Position numbers and translations under genes: made by a program. The notes below the pieces were generated by a model. That model was not told the DNA's origin. It made no database searches and saw nothing but the letters and a program-made list of their open reading frames with translations. From Burkholderia catarinensis (GTDB taxonomy: Bacteria; Pseudomonadota; Gammaproteobacteria; Burkholderiales; Burkholderiaceae): 33,244 nt of DNA. The DNA is taken from assembly GCF_001883705.2 (NCBI RefSeq), contig NZ_MDEQ02000045.1:1-33244 (forward strand), written 5' to 3'. Below are positions 14,704 to 23,611 of this stretch, piece after piece; positions within the stretch are counted from its first letter, which is position 1, and each line of letters starts with the position of its first letter.

Positions 14704-14779
14704 TGGTGCCGGAGATAGGAGTCGAACCTACGACCTTCGCATTACGAATGCGCTGCTCTACCAACTGAGCTACACCGGC
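14704..14779 (-). tRNA. tRNA-Thr(CGT)
   Basis: 76 nt with encoded CCA. The anticodon loop TTCGTAA gives CGT, reading ACG threonine codons. The D, anticodon and T arms are close to E. coli thrW. The acceptor arm GCCGGTG/CTCCGGC has a U-U apposition at 6-67. Confidence 0.96.
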
Positions 14780-14793
14780 AGCAGAGAAATGAA

Positions 14794-14823
14794 ATTATAT
14801 GGTGAAATCCGAGATCTTGGCAA
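14794..14823 (-). promoter_or_regulatory. Sigma-70 promoter of tRNA-Thr
   Basis: On the minus strand -35 TTGCCA (14823-14818) and -10 TATAAT (14799-14794) with an 18-nt spacer, placing the start a few bases before the mature tRNA. Confidence 0.85.
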
Positions 14824-14983
14824 TAGGTTTTGCGAACTTTTTTCAGCTTGCTACCGCTGCTTCGCGAAACCATCGATCCGGCGGACTTCCCGCTTTCACT
14901 TCACTGCGATGGGCCCGTCAGGGCCACATCGCGAGGCGGGATTGTACTTGCGTCCCGCACCTCCGTCCAGTGCTGCAGTGCAA

Positions 14984-15997
14984 TTATTTGGCTTCGTCGT
15001 GATAGCCGGTGACGCGCTCGACTTCGTTCTTCGAACCAAGGAACACGGGCACGCGCTGGTGCAGGCCGGTCGGCCGCACTTCCATGATGCGCTGCGTGCC
15101 GGTCGTCGCGGCGCCGCCCGCCTGTTCGACGATGAACGACATCGGGTTCGCTTCGTACATCAGGCGCAGCTTGCCCGGACGATCGGGCGTGCGCTTGTCG
15201 GCCGGGTACATGAAGATGCCGCCGCGGTTCAGGATCCGGTGCACGTCGGCGACCATCGATGCGATCCAGCGCATGTTGAAGTTGTCGCCGCGCGGGCCGT
15301 CCTTGCCGGCGTTCAGCTCGTCGACATAGCGCTTGACCGGGTCGTACCAGTGGCGCGCGTTCGATGCGTTGATCGCGTATTCGCGCGTGTCGGCCGGGAT
15401 CTGCATATTGCTTTGCGTGAGCACCCACGAGCCGACTTCGCGGTCGAGCGTGAAGCAGTTCACGCCGTTGCCGGTCGTCAGCACGAACACCGTTTGCGGG
15501 CCGTAGACGGCGTAGCCGGCCGCGACCTGCTCGGTGCCGGGCTGCAGGAACGATTCCTCGGTCGCCTGCTTGCCGTCCGGGCAGCGCAGCACCGAGAAGA
15601 TCGTGCCGATCGATACGTTCACGTCGATGTTCGACGAACCGTCGAGCGGGTCGAACACGAGCAGGTATTCGCCGCGCGGGTAGTTCGCGGGGATCGGGAA
15701 GAACGTTTCCATTTCTTCCGACGCCATCGCGGCGAGGTTGCCGCCCCATTCGTTCGCGTCGAGCAGGATCTCGTTCGACAGGATGTCGAGCTTCTTCTGC
15801 ACTTCGCCCTGGACGTTCTCGCTGTCGGCGGTGCCGAGCGCTTCGCCGAGCGCGCCCTTCGACACGTTGTAGCTGATCGCCTTGCACGCGCGTGCGACGA
15901 CTTCGATCAGCAGGCGCAGGTCGGCGGGGAGGTTGTTGGTCTCACGTTGCTGTTCGATCAGGAACTTCGACAGCGTGGTGCGGCGGGCAATGGACAT
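14984..15997 (-). CDS. fbp: Fructose-1,6-bisphosphatase, class I
   Basis: A 337-residue protein, the usual length. It hydrolyses fructose-1,6-bisphosphate to fructose-6-phosphate in gluconeogenesis (cytoplasm, Mg-dependent). The signature metal-binding motif FDPLDGSSNIDVN lies near residue 115, with the upstream MASEEMETF acidic cluster. The C-terminal substrate-binding segments NFNMRWIASMVADVHR and YEANPMSFIVEQAGG are intact. The start at 15997 (MSIARRTTLSKF) has GGAG upstream; the frame continues further up but without family similarity. It lies downstream of pepN on the same strand, separated by pepN's terminator, so it probably has its own promoter in the 280-nt gap. Confidence 0.96.
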   Translation of the reverse strand: MSIARRTTLSKFLIEQQRETNNLPADLRLLIEVVARACKAISYNVSKGALGEALGTADSENVQGEVQKKLDILSNEILLDANEWGGNLAAMASEEMETFFPIPANYPRGEYLLVFDPLDGSSNIDVNVSIGTIFSVLRCPDGKQATEESFLQPGTEQVAAGYAVYGPQTVFVLTTGNGVNCFTLDREVGSWVLTQSNMQIPADTREYAINASNARHWYDPVKRYVDELNAGKDGPRGDNFNMRWIASMVADVHRILNRGGIFMYPADKRTPDRPGKLRLMYEANPMSFIVEQAGGAATTGTQRIMEVRPTGLHQRVPVFLGSKNEVERVTGYHDEAK

Positions 15998-16211
15998 GAC
16001 AGACTCCGAAAGGCCAAAGAATCCTTGAATGCCCGCAATTTTACCCGCCGCGCCTCCCGTGCCGCCGGCTTTTTTCGTCCGGTTACATGGCCGGGCGGGC
16101 GAATCGGCCGGGTTCCCGGCGTCGGCGGCGGGCGCCATGCGCATCGCAGCGGCGGCAAACCGCGCGGTCAGACCCCGCGATTCCGCGCGGTTCCAACCGC
16201 GTTCGTCCAAC

Positions 16212-16245
16212 AAAAAAGCCGGTGCCGCATCAGGCGGCACCGGCT
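16212..16245 (-). terminator. Terminator of pepN
   Basis: AGCCGGTGCCGC/GCGGCACCGGCT (loop 16229-16233) followed on the minus strand by TTTTTTG, 33 bases past the pepN stop codon. Confidence 0.92.
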
Positions 16246-16277
16246 CGATCGCGCGGGCGCGACGCGGTCGATTGGCG

Positions 16278-18971
16278 TTACGCGAGCGCCTTCTCGACGA
16301 TCTCGCGCACATCGCGCGATTTCGCGCCGGCGGCGACCTGTTCGAGCGCTTCTCGCATCCGGTCGCGCAGCGCGGGCGTGAAGCGGCGCCACAGTTCGAG
16401 CGAGCGCGCGAGGCGCGCGGCGACCTGCGGGTTGATCGCGTCGAGCGCGAGCACCTGTTCGGCCCAGAACGCGTAACCCGAGCCGTCCGCCGCGTGGAAT
16501 TGCGCGGGGTTGGCCGCGCAGAAGCTGAAGATCAGCGAGCGCGCGCGGTTCGGGTTCTTCAGGTTGAACGCGGGGTGCGCGAGCAGCTTGCGAACCTTCG
16601 CGAGCGTCGGCTGCGCGGGCGTGCCGCGTTGCGCGGCCTGCATCGCGAACCACTTGTCGATCACGAGCGCTTCCTTCTCGAAGCGACGGTAGAAGTCGTC
16701 GAGCGCATGTTCGGCCGGCCCGTTCGCACCCGCGGCGGCCGCGGACAGCAGTGCGCCGAGCGCAGCCGCGCGATCGGTCATGTTGTTCGCCGCGTCGTAC
16801 TGCGCGGTCGCGAGGCGCACCGCATCGGCCGGGTCGTCGAGTTCGGCCAGATACGCGAGCGCGAGGTGCTTCAGAGCACGGCGGCCGGAAGCCTCCGGCG
16901 TCGGCTCGTAAGCACCGGGCGTCTGGTGCTGCTCGTACGCGGCGAGCCAGTCGGCGCGCAGCGCGGTCGCGAGCTGGCGGCGCACGAACAGGCGCGCGCG
17001 ATGCACGGCGGCCGGATCGGCCTCGGCCATCTGGTCGGCGAGATAGGTTTCCGACGGCAGCGTCAGCGCGAGTTCGCGGAACGCGGGCGACAGCGTCGCG
17101 TCGGTCAGCACGCGGCGGAACGCGGCGACGAAGTTCTCGCCGAGCGTGAGCGGCTCGTTCGCGGCGGCGCGCGCGGCGAGCGTCAGCAGCGCGCGCGTCG
17201 CAAGGCGCTGGCCGGCCTCCCAGCGGTTGAACGGATCGCTGTCGTGCGCGAGCAGGAACGCGAGATCGTCGTCGCTGTAGTCGTACTCGACGATCACCGG
17301 CGACGAGAAGTTGCGCAGCAGCGACGGCAGCGGTTCTGCCGGCACGTCGACGAACGTGAAGGTTTGCTCGGTGTCGGTGAAGTCGAGCACGCGCGTCGTG
17401 CCCGATGCGGCGGCTTCGCCGTCGAGACGCAGCGGCAGGTCGCGGCCGTCGCGGCCGATCAGGCCGATCGCGAACGGAATCAGCAGCGGCCCCTGCTGCG
17501 TTTCGCGCGCGGCCGCCGACGCGTCGCCGTAGCCCTGCGCGAGCGTGACCGTATAGCGGCGCGCAGCCGCGTCGTACGCGGTGCGCACCGACACGCGCGG
17601 CGTGCCGGCCTGGCTGTACCAGCGCTCGAACTGCGCGAGGTCGCGCCCGTTCGCGTCGGCCATCGCGTGACGGAAGTCGTCGCAGGTCACCGCATGGCCG
17701 TCGTGGCGCTTGAAGTACAGGTCCATCCCCTTGCGGAAGCCGTCGCGGCCGAACAGCGTCTGGTACATCCGCACGACTTCCGAGCCCTTCTCGTAGACGG
17801 TCATCGTGTAGAAGTTGTTGATCTCGACGTAGCTCTCCGGGCGCACCGGGTGCGCCATCGGGCCCGCGTCCTCGGCGAACTGCAACTGGCGCAGCACGCG
17901 CACGTCCTCGATGCGCTTGACCGCGCGGGCCGCCGACTCGATCTCGTCGCCGGTGGCCATGTCGGCCGAGAATTCCTGGTCGCGGAACACCGTCAGGCCT
18001 TCCTTCAGGCTCAACTGGAACCAGTCGCGGCAGGTCACGCGGTTGCCCGTCCAGTTATGGAAGTACTCGTGGCCGACCACCGATTCGATGTTCGCGAAAT
18101 CGGTGTCGGTCGCGGTCTCGGGGTTCGCCAGTACGTACTTCGTGTTGAAGATGTTGAGCCCCTTGTTTTCCATCGCGCCCATGTTGAAGTCGCCGACCGC
18201 GACGATCATGAAGCGGTCGAGATCGAGCTCGAGGCCGAAGCGCTTCTCGTCCCAGCGGATCGAGTGGATCAGCGAATCCATCGCGTGGCGCGTCTTGTCG
18301 AGATCGGCCGGCTCGACCCACACCTGCAGCAGCTTTTCCTTGCCCGAGCCGGTCGTGATCGTTTCCTCGATCGCGACGAGCTTGCCCGCGACGAGCGCGA
18401 ACAGGTAGCTGGGCTTGCGGAACGGGTCCTCCCACTTCGCGAAGTGGCGGCCGTCGGGCAGGTCGCCGGAATCGACGAGGTTGCCGTTCGACAGCAGCAC
18501 CGGGTACGCGGCCTTGTCGGCGCGCAGCGTGACCGTGTACGACGCCATCACGTCGGGGCGGTCGAGGAAGTAGGTGATGCGACGGAAGCCCTCGGCTTCG
18601 CACTGCGTGAAGAAGTTGCCGCTCGACACGTAGAGGCCCGACAGCGTCGTATTCTGGTCGGGCGCGCACGCGCTTTCGAGCGCCAGTTCGAACGCATCGG
18701 GAACGTTCTCGACGGTCAGCCCGTGCTCGTGCGCGCGCACGGCGCCATGCGGCGCGCCGTCCAGCCGTGCACCGAGGAATTCGAGCGCTTCACCCATCAG
18801 CTCCAGGTGCGGCGCGGGGGCGGCGTCCGGATTGCGGCGCACGCGCATCGTATTCCTGACGATCGTGCGGGCCGGCGCGAGATCGAATTCGAGCGCGACG
18901 GAATCGATGAGGAAGGCCGGCGGCGTATAGTCTGCGCGGCGGATCACGGTGGAGGAGGCGTTGTCGGACAT
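16278..18971 (-). CDS. pepN: Aminopeptidase N (M1 zinc metallopeptidase)
   Basis: An 897-residue protein, close to the E. coli enzyme. It removes N-terminal residues from peptides in the cytoplasm. GAMEN (265-269) binds the substrate amino terminus. HEYFH (301-305) and the downstream E324 in SLKEGLTVF coordinate zinc, with E302 as general base. There is no signal peptide, as for PepN. The start at 18971 (MSDNASSTVIRRADYTPPAF) matches the family N-terminus; a longer in-frame extension is rejected. The C-terminal helical domain is complete. It is divergent from the DUF4136 lipoprotein gene with 187 nt between the starts. Confidence 0.97.
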   Translation of the reverse strand: MSDNASSTVIRRADYTPPAFLIDSVALEFDLAPARTIVRNTMRVRRNPDAAPAPHLELMGEALEFLGARLDGAPHGAVRAHEHGLTVENVPDAFELALESACAPDQNTTLSGLYVSSGNFFTQCEAEGFRRITYFLDRPDVMASYTVTLRADKAAYPVLLSNGNLVDSGDLPDGRHFAKWEDPFRKPSYLFALVAGKLVAIEETITTGSGKEKLLQVWVEPADLDKTRHAMDSLIHSIRWDEKRFGLELDLDRFMIVAVGDFNMGAMENKGLNIFNTKYVLANPETATDTDFANIESVVGHEYFHNWTGNRVTCRDWFQLSLKEGLTVFRDQEFSADMATGDEIESAARAVKRIEDVRVLRQLQFAEDAGPMAHPVRPESYVEINNFYTMTVYEKGSEVVRMYQTLFGRDGFRKGMDLYFKRHDGHAVTCDDFRHAMADANGRDLAQFERWYSQAGTPRVSVRTAYDAAARRYTVTLAQGYGDASAAARETQQGPLLIPFAIGLIGRDGRDLPLRLDGEAAASGTTRVLDFTDTEQTFTFVDVPAEPLPSLLRNFSSPVIVEYDYSDDDLAFLLAHDSDPFNRWEAGQRLATRALLTLAARAAANEPLTLGENFVAAFRRVLTDATLSPAFRELALTLPSETYLADQMAEADPAAVHRARLFVRRQLATALRADWLAAYEQHQTPGAYEPTPEASGRRALKHLALAYLAELDDPADAVRLATAQYDAANNMTDRAAALGALLSAAAAGANGPAEHALDDFYRRFEKEALVIDKWFAMQAAQRGTPAQPTLAKVRKLLAHPAFNLKNPNRARSLIFSFCAANPAQFHAADGSGYAFWAEQVLALDAINPQVAARLARSLELWRRFTPALRDRMREALEQVAAGAKSRDVREIVEKALA

Positions 18972-19069
18972 GGTCGTCGAGATCGGTGGAGTGGGGGACG
19001 GGCCCGCGGCACGGGCCGGGCGAACCGGGCCATTGTACAAAGGCTTGCGGCTGCGTGCCGGGCGAACTT

Positions 19070-19098
19070 TTTACCGGTTCCGGCAGTCCGCGTATTAT
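19070..19098 (+). promoter_or_regulatory. Promoter of the DUF4136 lipoprotein gene
   Basis: -35 TTTACC (19070-19075) and -10 TATTAT (19093-19098) with a 17-nt spacer; predicted start near 19105, giving a 55-nt leader. Confidence 0.6.
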
Positions 19099-19158
19099 CG
19101 GCATCCCGTTACGGCTCGCGCGGTGCGACGAACGGGTGACGGATCGACGAGGATCAAC

Positions 19159-19857
19159 ATGAAACGCGAATGGATTCAACGCGGGGCGGGCTGGGCGACG
19201 GCGCTGTGCGTGGCGCTGCTGACCGGCTGCACCAGCTACGTGACAACCCAGGTCACGGCCTTCTCCGACTGGAGCGGCAGCGACGCGACACGCACCTATG
19301 CGTTCACGCGCACCGATGCGCAAAAGAACAGCATCGAGCAGTCGACGTACGAGCCGATCGTCGCGAATGAGCTGTCCGCGTATGCATTCCGGCAGGTGCC
19401 GCCGGCGCAGGCACGCTATCTCGTCGGGCTGACCTATGCGGTCGGCAGCGATCTCGTGACGGTGCCGCAGCCGGTCTACTACGATCCGTGGTTCGCGCCC
19501 GGGCCGTACTGGCGGCGCGGGCCGTGGGGTCCGTGGGGCCCCTGGGGGCCGATGCCGGCCGGCTATGTCGCGCAGACGTACCAGGTGTTTGACTACACGC
19601 TCGGCATCCGCATCACCGAGCGCGCGACGGGCAAGGAGGTCTACAACGTGTCCGCGCGCACGACCGGCGACAACGGTACGCTGCTGTACGCGATGCCGTT
19701 CCTCGCGCGCAGCGCGCTCGCCGATTTCCCGTTGTCGAACGGCGCGGTCCGCTCGGTCCGGCTGCCGGTCGACAAGCGCGGCGGGCCGGCGGCGCCGGCC
19801 GCCAACGAACGCGCGGTGCCGGCTGGGCCGGCTTCGGGCGCGGCGGTCGCGAAGTAA
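19159..19857 (+). CDS. DUF4136 lipoprotein
   Basis: A 232-residue precursor. The lipobox LLTGC places the lipidated cysteine at residue 24, so this is an envelope lipoprotein. The domain at residues ~27-205 fits DUF4136 (SYVTTQVTAFSDW at the start; DYTLGIRITERATGKEVYNV near the end). A GPWGPWGPWGP repeat around residues 120-130, rich in Tyr/Trp/Pro, interrupts the domain, and the last ~25 residues are Ala/Pro-rich and probably disordered. Function is unknown. GAGGA before the ATG supports the start. It is convergent with the GDT1-family gene. Confidence 0.85.
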   Translation: MKREWIQRGAGWATALCVALLTGCTSYVTTQVTAFSDWSGSDATRTYAFTRTDAQKNSIEQSTYEPIVANELSAYAFRQVPPAQARYLVGLTYAVGSDLVTVPQPVYYDPWFAPGPYWRRGPWGPWGPWGPMPAGYVAQTYQVFDYTLGIRITERATGKEVYNVSARTTGDNGTLLYAMPFLARSALADFPLSNGAVRSVRLPVDKRGGPAAPAANERAVPAGPASGAAVAK

Positions 19858-19870
19858 CGCGGCGTCAGCC

Positions 19871-19908
19871 CCGGCGCGGCCGCCCGGCCGCGCCGGCTAT
19901 CCCTTTTT
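19871..19908 (+). terminator. GC-rich hairpin with displaced U-tract after the DUF4136 gene
   Basis: CCGGCGCGGCCG/CGGCCGCGCCGG (19871-19882 with 19885-19896), then CTATCCC before TTTTT. The stem is perfect, but the T-run is seven bases late, so termination efficiency is uncertain. Confidence 0.5.
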
Positions 19909-19922
19909 CGTCAGGCCCCTCG

Positions 19923-20495
19923 TCAGACCCCGACGCCCAGCAGCGCCAGCGCGCCGAGCACGACGAACAGCACGGCTGCGATCCCGTGCACGAGCTTCGT
20001 CGGCAGACGGTGCGCGAAGCGGTCGCCGAGCAGGATCGCGGGCACGTTCGCGAGCATCATCCCGAACGTCGTGCCGGCCACGACGCCGATGTAGTCCTGG
20101 AAGCGCGCGGCAAGCGCGACGGTCGCGATCTGCGTCTTGTCGCCCATTTCCGCAAGGAAGAATGCCACGAGGGTCGCGCCGAACACGCCGAGCCGCGAAC
20201 GGTTGGCATTGGCTTCGTCGGCATCGAGCTTGTCCGGCACGAGGATCCACAACCCCATCGCGATGAACGAGAACGCGAGCGCCCAGCGCATGATCGACGG
20301 CGTGACGAGCGCGCCGAGCCATTCGCCGAGCGCGCCTGCGAAACCGTGGTTCACGAGCGTCGCGACGAGCACGCCGAGGATGATCGGTACCGGCTTGCGA
20401 TAGCGCGCGGCCAATACGAGGGAAAGCAGTTGGGTCTTGTCGCCGATTTCAGCGAGGGCGACGGCGCCGGTCGAGATCAGGAAGGCTTGGGACAC
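19923..20495 (-). CDS. TMEM165/GDT1-family (UPF0016) manganese exporter
   Basis: A 190-residue inner-membrane protein of six predicted helices in two homologous halves. Each half carries the family signature: EIGDKT (16-21) and EMGDKT (116-121), whose acidic residues bind the transported cation. Bacterial members export Mn2+. The start is GTG at 20495: upstream frame does not fit, GGAA lies about 8 bases before it, and it opens directly into the first helix (SQAFLISTGAVALAEIGDKTQ). A yybP-ykoY manganese riboswitch in the ~210-nt leader supports the substrate and indicates induction by Mn2+. Confidence 0.92.
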   Translation of the reverse strand: MSQAFLISTGAVALAEIGDKTQLLSLVLAARYRKPVPIILGVLVATLVNHGFAGALGEWLGALVTPSIMRWALAFSFIAMGLWILVPDKLDADEANANRSRLGVFGATLVAFFLAEMGDKTQIATVALAARFQDYIGVVAGTTFGMMLANVPAILLGDRFAHRLPTKLVHGIAAVLFVVLGALALLGVGV

Positions 20496-20576
20496 GTATG
20501 GGGTTCCACGGGCCGGTGTTGTGCGTGCGAGCGACGATCCACCGCGCGCCGGGCCCTGATGCGGCGCACTGTGAAC

Positions 20577-20703
20577 CATCGGTCTCGCCAGGCCTAGGTG
20601 GCTGCGTCCGCCATGGCCGAACGGCCAAGTCTGTTGACGGACGCCTCCGTCACGATGCGCGCCGGGGGCGCGGGACATCGAGCGGAGCGGCTACTCCCCA
20701 ATG
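20577..20703 (-). promoter_or_regulatory. yybP-ykoY manganese riboswitch
   Basis: On the minus strand the leader contains the conserved GGGGAGTAGC (about 20699-20690), an internal CGTCAACA segment and the closing GGCGAGACC (20589-20581). P1 is closed by CATTGG (20703-20698) with CCGATG (20582-20577). These are the consensus elements of the yybP-ykoY Mn2+ aptamer. No U-tract terminator follows, so the switch probably controls translation or Rho access. The controlled gene is the GDT1 exporter. Confidence 0.88.
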
Positions 20704-20711
20704 AGCGGCGA

Positions 20712-20740
20712 ATTCTAGCACGGTGCGCTGCGCGCGGGAA
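20712..20740 (-). promoter_or_regulatory. Promoter of the riboswitch-controlled gene
   Basis: An extended -10, TGCTAGAAT (TAGAAT at 20717-20712), with a weak -35 TTCCCG at 20740-20735. Transcription would start near 20705, immediately at the aptamer. Confidence 0.7.
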
Positions 20741-20849
20741 AGCGGTCGGGCGGAGCGTCGGGGCGCGATCGGCGAGTGACGACCTTCGACTGCCCGGCAT
20801 GCGCGGCGGCGAAGGTGCGCGCATGCCGGGACGGGACCCCCGCGAGCCG

Positions 20850-22166
20850 TTACGCGGCGGGGCGGCGTGCCGCGCCGCGCTCGTGGACGAGCTCGCCGGC
20901 CGCATAGGTGCGGTACACCGCACGGTCGTCGCCGAGCAGCGCGAACGCGAACAGCAGTTCCTCGAGCGAATCCGCGCGCTTCGTGCGGCGCGCAAGCAGC
21001 GGCGTGGCATGCGGATCGAGCACGACGAAGTCGGCCTCGGTGCGCGGCGCGAGTGTGCCGACCGTGTCGGCGAGGTCGAGCGCCTGCGCGGCGCCGGCCG
21101 TCGCGAGCCAGAACATCCGCGTCGCGCTCAGGTGGTGGCCCGACAGCCGCGCGACCTTGTGCGCTTCGTTCATCGTCTGCAGCATCGAGAACGACGTACC
21201 GCCGCCGACGTCGGTGGCGAGCGTGACGGGCACGCCGTATTCGCCGGCCTTGTCGAAATCGAACAGCCCGCTGCCGAGGAAGAAGTTCGACGTCGGGCAG
21301 TGCGCGACGACGGTGCGCGTCTCGGCCATCCGGCGGCGGTCCTCGTCGTCGAGGTGGATGCAGTGGCCGTACACCGCGCGCGGGCGCAGCAGCCCGTAGC
21401 GGTCGTAGATGTCGAGATAGCTGCGGTGGCCGGGGAACAGCTCGGCCACCCATTTCACCTCGTCGACGTTTTCCGCGACGTGGCTCTGCACGAACACGTC
21501 CGGATGGCGACGCGCGAGTTCGCCGCACGCCTCGAGCTGCGCCTCGGTCGACGTCGGCGCGAAGCGCGGCGTGAGCGCGTACATCTGGCGGCCTTTGCCG
21601 TGCCATCGGTCGATCAGCTCGGCGCTGTCGTCATATCCCGATTGCGCGGTGTCGCGCAGGAATTCGGGGCAGTTGCGGTCCATCAGCACCTTGCCCGCGA
21701 TCATCCGCAGGTTGCGGGCGTCGCTCGCCGCGAACAGCGCATCGGCCGACTGCTTGTGCACCGTGCAGTAGACGAGTGCGCTCGTCGTGCCGCAGGCGAG
21801 CAGTTCGTCGATGAAGAAATCGGCGACTTCGCGCGCATGCCCGGGATCGCCGAACTGGCGCTCGGTCGGGAACGTGTACTTGTCCAGCCACGGCAGCAGG
21901 CCCGGCGCCGGCGACGCGATCATGTCCGTCTGCGGATAGTGGATGTGCGTGTCGATGAAGCCGGGCACGATCAGCTTGTCGCGCAGGTCATGGACGATCG
22001 CGTCGCGCGCGAGCGTCGCGGCGAGCTGCGCATACGGGCCGGCCGCGACGACCTTGCCGTCGTCGACGATCAGGAGACCGTCGGTCTCGTAGTTCGCGGC
22101 CTGGCTCGATTGCGCAGGGTCACCGTTGAAGGTCAGCAGTTGGGAACGAAAAGCGGTTTGCGTCAT
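20850..22166 (-). CDS. guaD: Guanine deaminase
   Basis: A 438-residue amidohydrolase that converts guanine to xanthine. The metal-binding PGFIDTHIHYPQ (H74, H76) is present, followed by the guanine-deaminase segments FPTERQF and VGKVLMDRNCPEFL, the zinc histidine in SHVAENVDEVKW, GHCIHLDDED, CPTSNFFLGSGLFD and TDVGGGTSFSML with its catalytic Asp. The start at 22166 is supported by AGGA upstream and by length. It is the third gene of the xdhC / adenine deaminase / guaD set, all minus strand, feeding purine bases to xanthine dehydrogenase. A 401-nt interval separates it from the deaminase gene. Confidence 0.93.
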   Translation of the reverse strand: MTQTAFRSQLLTFNGDPAQSSQAANYETDGLLIVDDGKVVAAGPYAQLAATLARDAIVHDLRDKLIVPGFIDTHIHYPQTDMIASPAPGLLPWLDKYTFPTERQFGDPGHAREVADFFIDELLACGTTSALVYCTVHKQSADALFAASDARNLRMIAGKVLMDRNCPEFLRDTAQSGYDDSAELIDRWHGKGRQMYALTPRFAPTSTEAQLEACGELARRHPDVFVQSHVAENVDEVKWVAELFPGHRSYLDIYDRYGLLRPRAVYGHCIHLDDEDRRRMAETRTVVAHCPTSNFFLGSGLFDFDKAGEYGVPVTLATDVGGGTSFSMLQTMNEAHKVARLSGHHLSATRMFWLATAGAAQALDLADTVGTLAPRTEADFVVLDPHATPLLARRTKRADSLEELLFAFALLGDDRAVYRTYAAGELVHERGAARRPAA

Positions 22167-22540
22167 GACGAATGGTCCTGCATCAAGGTAAGGCGAACAG
22201 AAGAAAGCGATCGACGCCGCGCGGGCGAAGGCATGGATGGCGCCGTCCGCACGGGGGCGGGACGGCGCTTCGCGAGCGGCCGCGGCACGCTGCGTGCGGC
22301 ACGGCCGGATGCGATCGCGCGGGCGAACGTGGCGGCCGGGGCCGCCGGCGCGTGGTTGCCGGCGAACCTCGCAGCCATTGCGCTCGCGACCGATGCGGTG
22401 GCGAACGAAACGGCAAACCGTGACGGCCGGCGCGCGCGAGCGATGACGGATTGCGCCGTCGTCACGCGTGCACGCAGGCGATCGGCCCGGCACAAGGCCG
22501 AACCGGTGGTCGCGAAGCGGATGCCGTTGCCGTGTTTCAT
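22163..22540 (-). CDS. Doubtful ORF between the deaminase gene and guaD
   Basis: A 125-codon frame that fills most of the 401-nt interval. It starts MKHGNGIRFATTGS after a GAGGAA and ends in ATGA overlapping the guaD start. The product is Ala/Arg/Pro-rich and low in complexity (APAAPAATFARAIASGRAAR) with no recognisable domain. The overlap suggests translational coupling, but composition like this is common in spurious frames of GC-rich genomes. Otherwise I see nothing in this interval. Confidence 0.25.
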   Translation of the reverse strand: MKHGNGIRFATTGSALCRADRLRARVTTAQSVIARARRPSRFAVSFATASVASAMAARFAGNHAPAAPAATFARAIASGRAARSVPRPLAKRRPAPVRTAPSMPSPARRRSLSSVRLTLMQDHSS

Positions 22541-22567
22541 CTGTCTAGCGTTCCTCGATGCCGGCCG

Positions 22568-23593
22568 TCACGCGGCTTGCCAGTACGCGTCGAGGCGCGC
22601 GAACAGCGCGTCGCGCTGCGCCGGTTCGATGAACGACGCCTCGAAGCCGTTGCGGATCACCGCATGGACTTCGGCATCCGTGAGTTGCAGCCCTTCGGCC
22701 GTCGCGAAGTAGTTTTCATTGACGTAGCCGCCGAAATAGGCCGGATCGTCGGAGTTGATCGTTACCGCGACGCCGCGGTCGAGCAGCGCCTTCAGCGTGT
22801 GTTTCGCCATGTCGTCGAATACGCACAGCTTCAGGTTCGACAGCGGGCAAACGGTGAGCGCCGTGCGCGATTTGGCGAGGCGTTCGACGAGTGCCGCGTC
22901 CTCGATGCTGCGCACGCCGTGGTCGATCCGGTCGACCTTCAGCACGTCGAGCGCTTCGTAGATGTAGGCGGGCGGGCCTTCCTCGCCCGCGTGCGCGACG
23001 AGCTTCAGCCCGAGCGCGCGCGCCTTTTCGAACACGCGCGCGAACTTCGTCGGCGGATGGCCGAGCTCGGACGAGTCGAGACCCACGCCGATCAGGCGAT
23101 GGCGATAGCGCTCGAACAGCGGCAACGCGGATTCGAACGTCGCGAGCGCGTCCTCTTCGGACAAGTGGCGCAGGAAGCACAGAATCAGCTTGCTCGACAG
23201 CCCGCGCTGCTCGGCATCGGCGAGTGCGCGCTCGATGCCCGCGACGGCCGTCTCGATCGGCACGCCGCGTTCGGTGTGCGTCTGCGGGTCGAAGAACAGT
23301 TCGGTGTGGACGACGTTGTCGGCGAGCGCGCGTTCGCAGTACGCGGCCGTCATGTCGTGGAAATCCTGCTCGGTCAGCAGTACGCTCGCGCCTGCGTAAT
23401 AGATGTCGAGGAACGATTGCAGGTCGGTGAATGCGTACGCGGCGCGCAGTGCGTCGATCGAGTCGTACGCGAGCTTCACGCCGTTGCGCTGCGCGAGCGC
23501 GAAAATCAGTTCGGGCTCGAGCGAGCCCTCGATATGGATATGCAGCTCCGCTTTCGGCGCGCGGGCAATCTTGTCCTTGAATGTCGGGGTCAT
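22568..23593 (-). CDS. add: Adenine deaminase of the adenosine-deaminase superfamily
   Basis: A 341-residue protein. Zinc ligands are H18 and H20 in ELHIHIEGS, then H201 in HAGEEGP, with E204 as proton carrier, H225 in RIDHGVRS, and D282 in NSDDPAYFGG. Pipelines usually label this adenosine deaminase. The segments FFDPQTHTERG, LDSSELGHPPTKF and HAGEEGPPAYIYEAL resemble the adenine-specific branch (fungal and Pseudomonas adenine aminohydrolase) as I remember it, so adenine to hypoxanthine is the likelier reaction. The context agrees: hypoxanthine is a xanthine dehydrogenase substrate, and xdhC lies 18 nt upstream with guaD downstream. The start at 23593 lacks a strong Shine-Dalgarno. Confidence 0.85.
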   Translation of the reverse strand: MTPTFKDKIARAPKAELHIHIEGSLEPELIFALAQRNGVKLAYDSIDALRAAYAFTDLQSFLDIYYAGASVLLTEQDFHDMTAAYCERALADNVVHTELFFDPQTHTERGVPIETAVAGIERALADAEQRGLSSKLILCFLRHLSEEDALATFESALPLFERYRHRLIGVGLDSSELGHPPTKFARVFEKARALGLKLVAHAGEEGPPAYIYEALDVLKVDRIDHGVRSIEDAALVERLAKSRTALTVCPLSNLKLCVFDDMAKHTLKALLDRGVAVTINSDDPAYFGGYVNENYFATAEGLQLTDAEVHAVIRNGFEASFIEPAQRDALFARLDAYWQAA

Positions 23594-23611
23594 GGCGTGG
23601 TTCTTGGTCGG

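Noticed and set aside
16029..19139. A 1036-codon open frame on the plus strand opposite pepN
   Set aside because: Arg/Val/His-rich translation with no domain. It mirrors the pepN codon structure, as is common in high-GC genomes, and pepN is certain.
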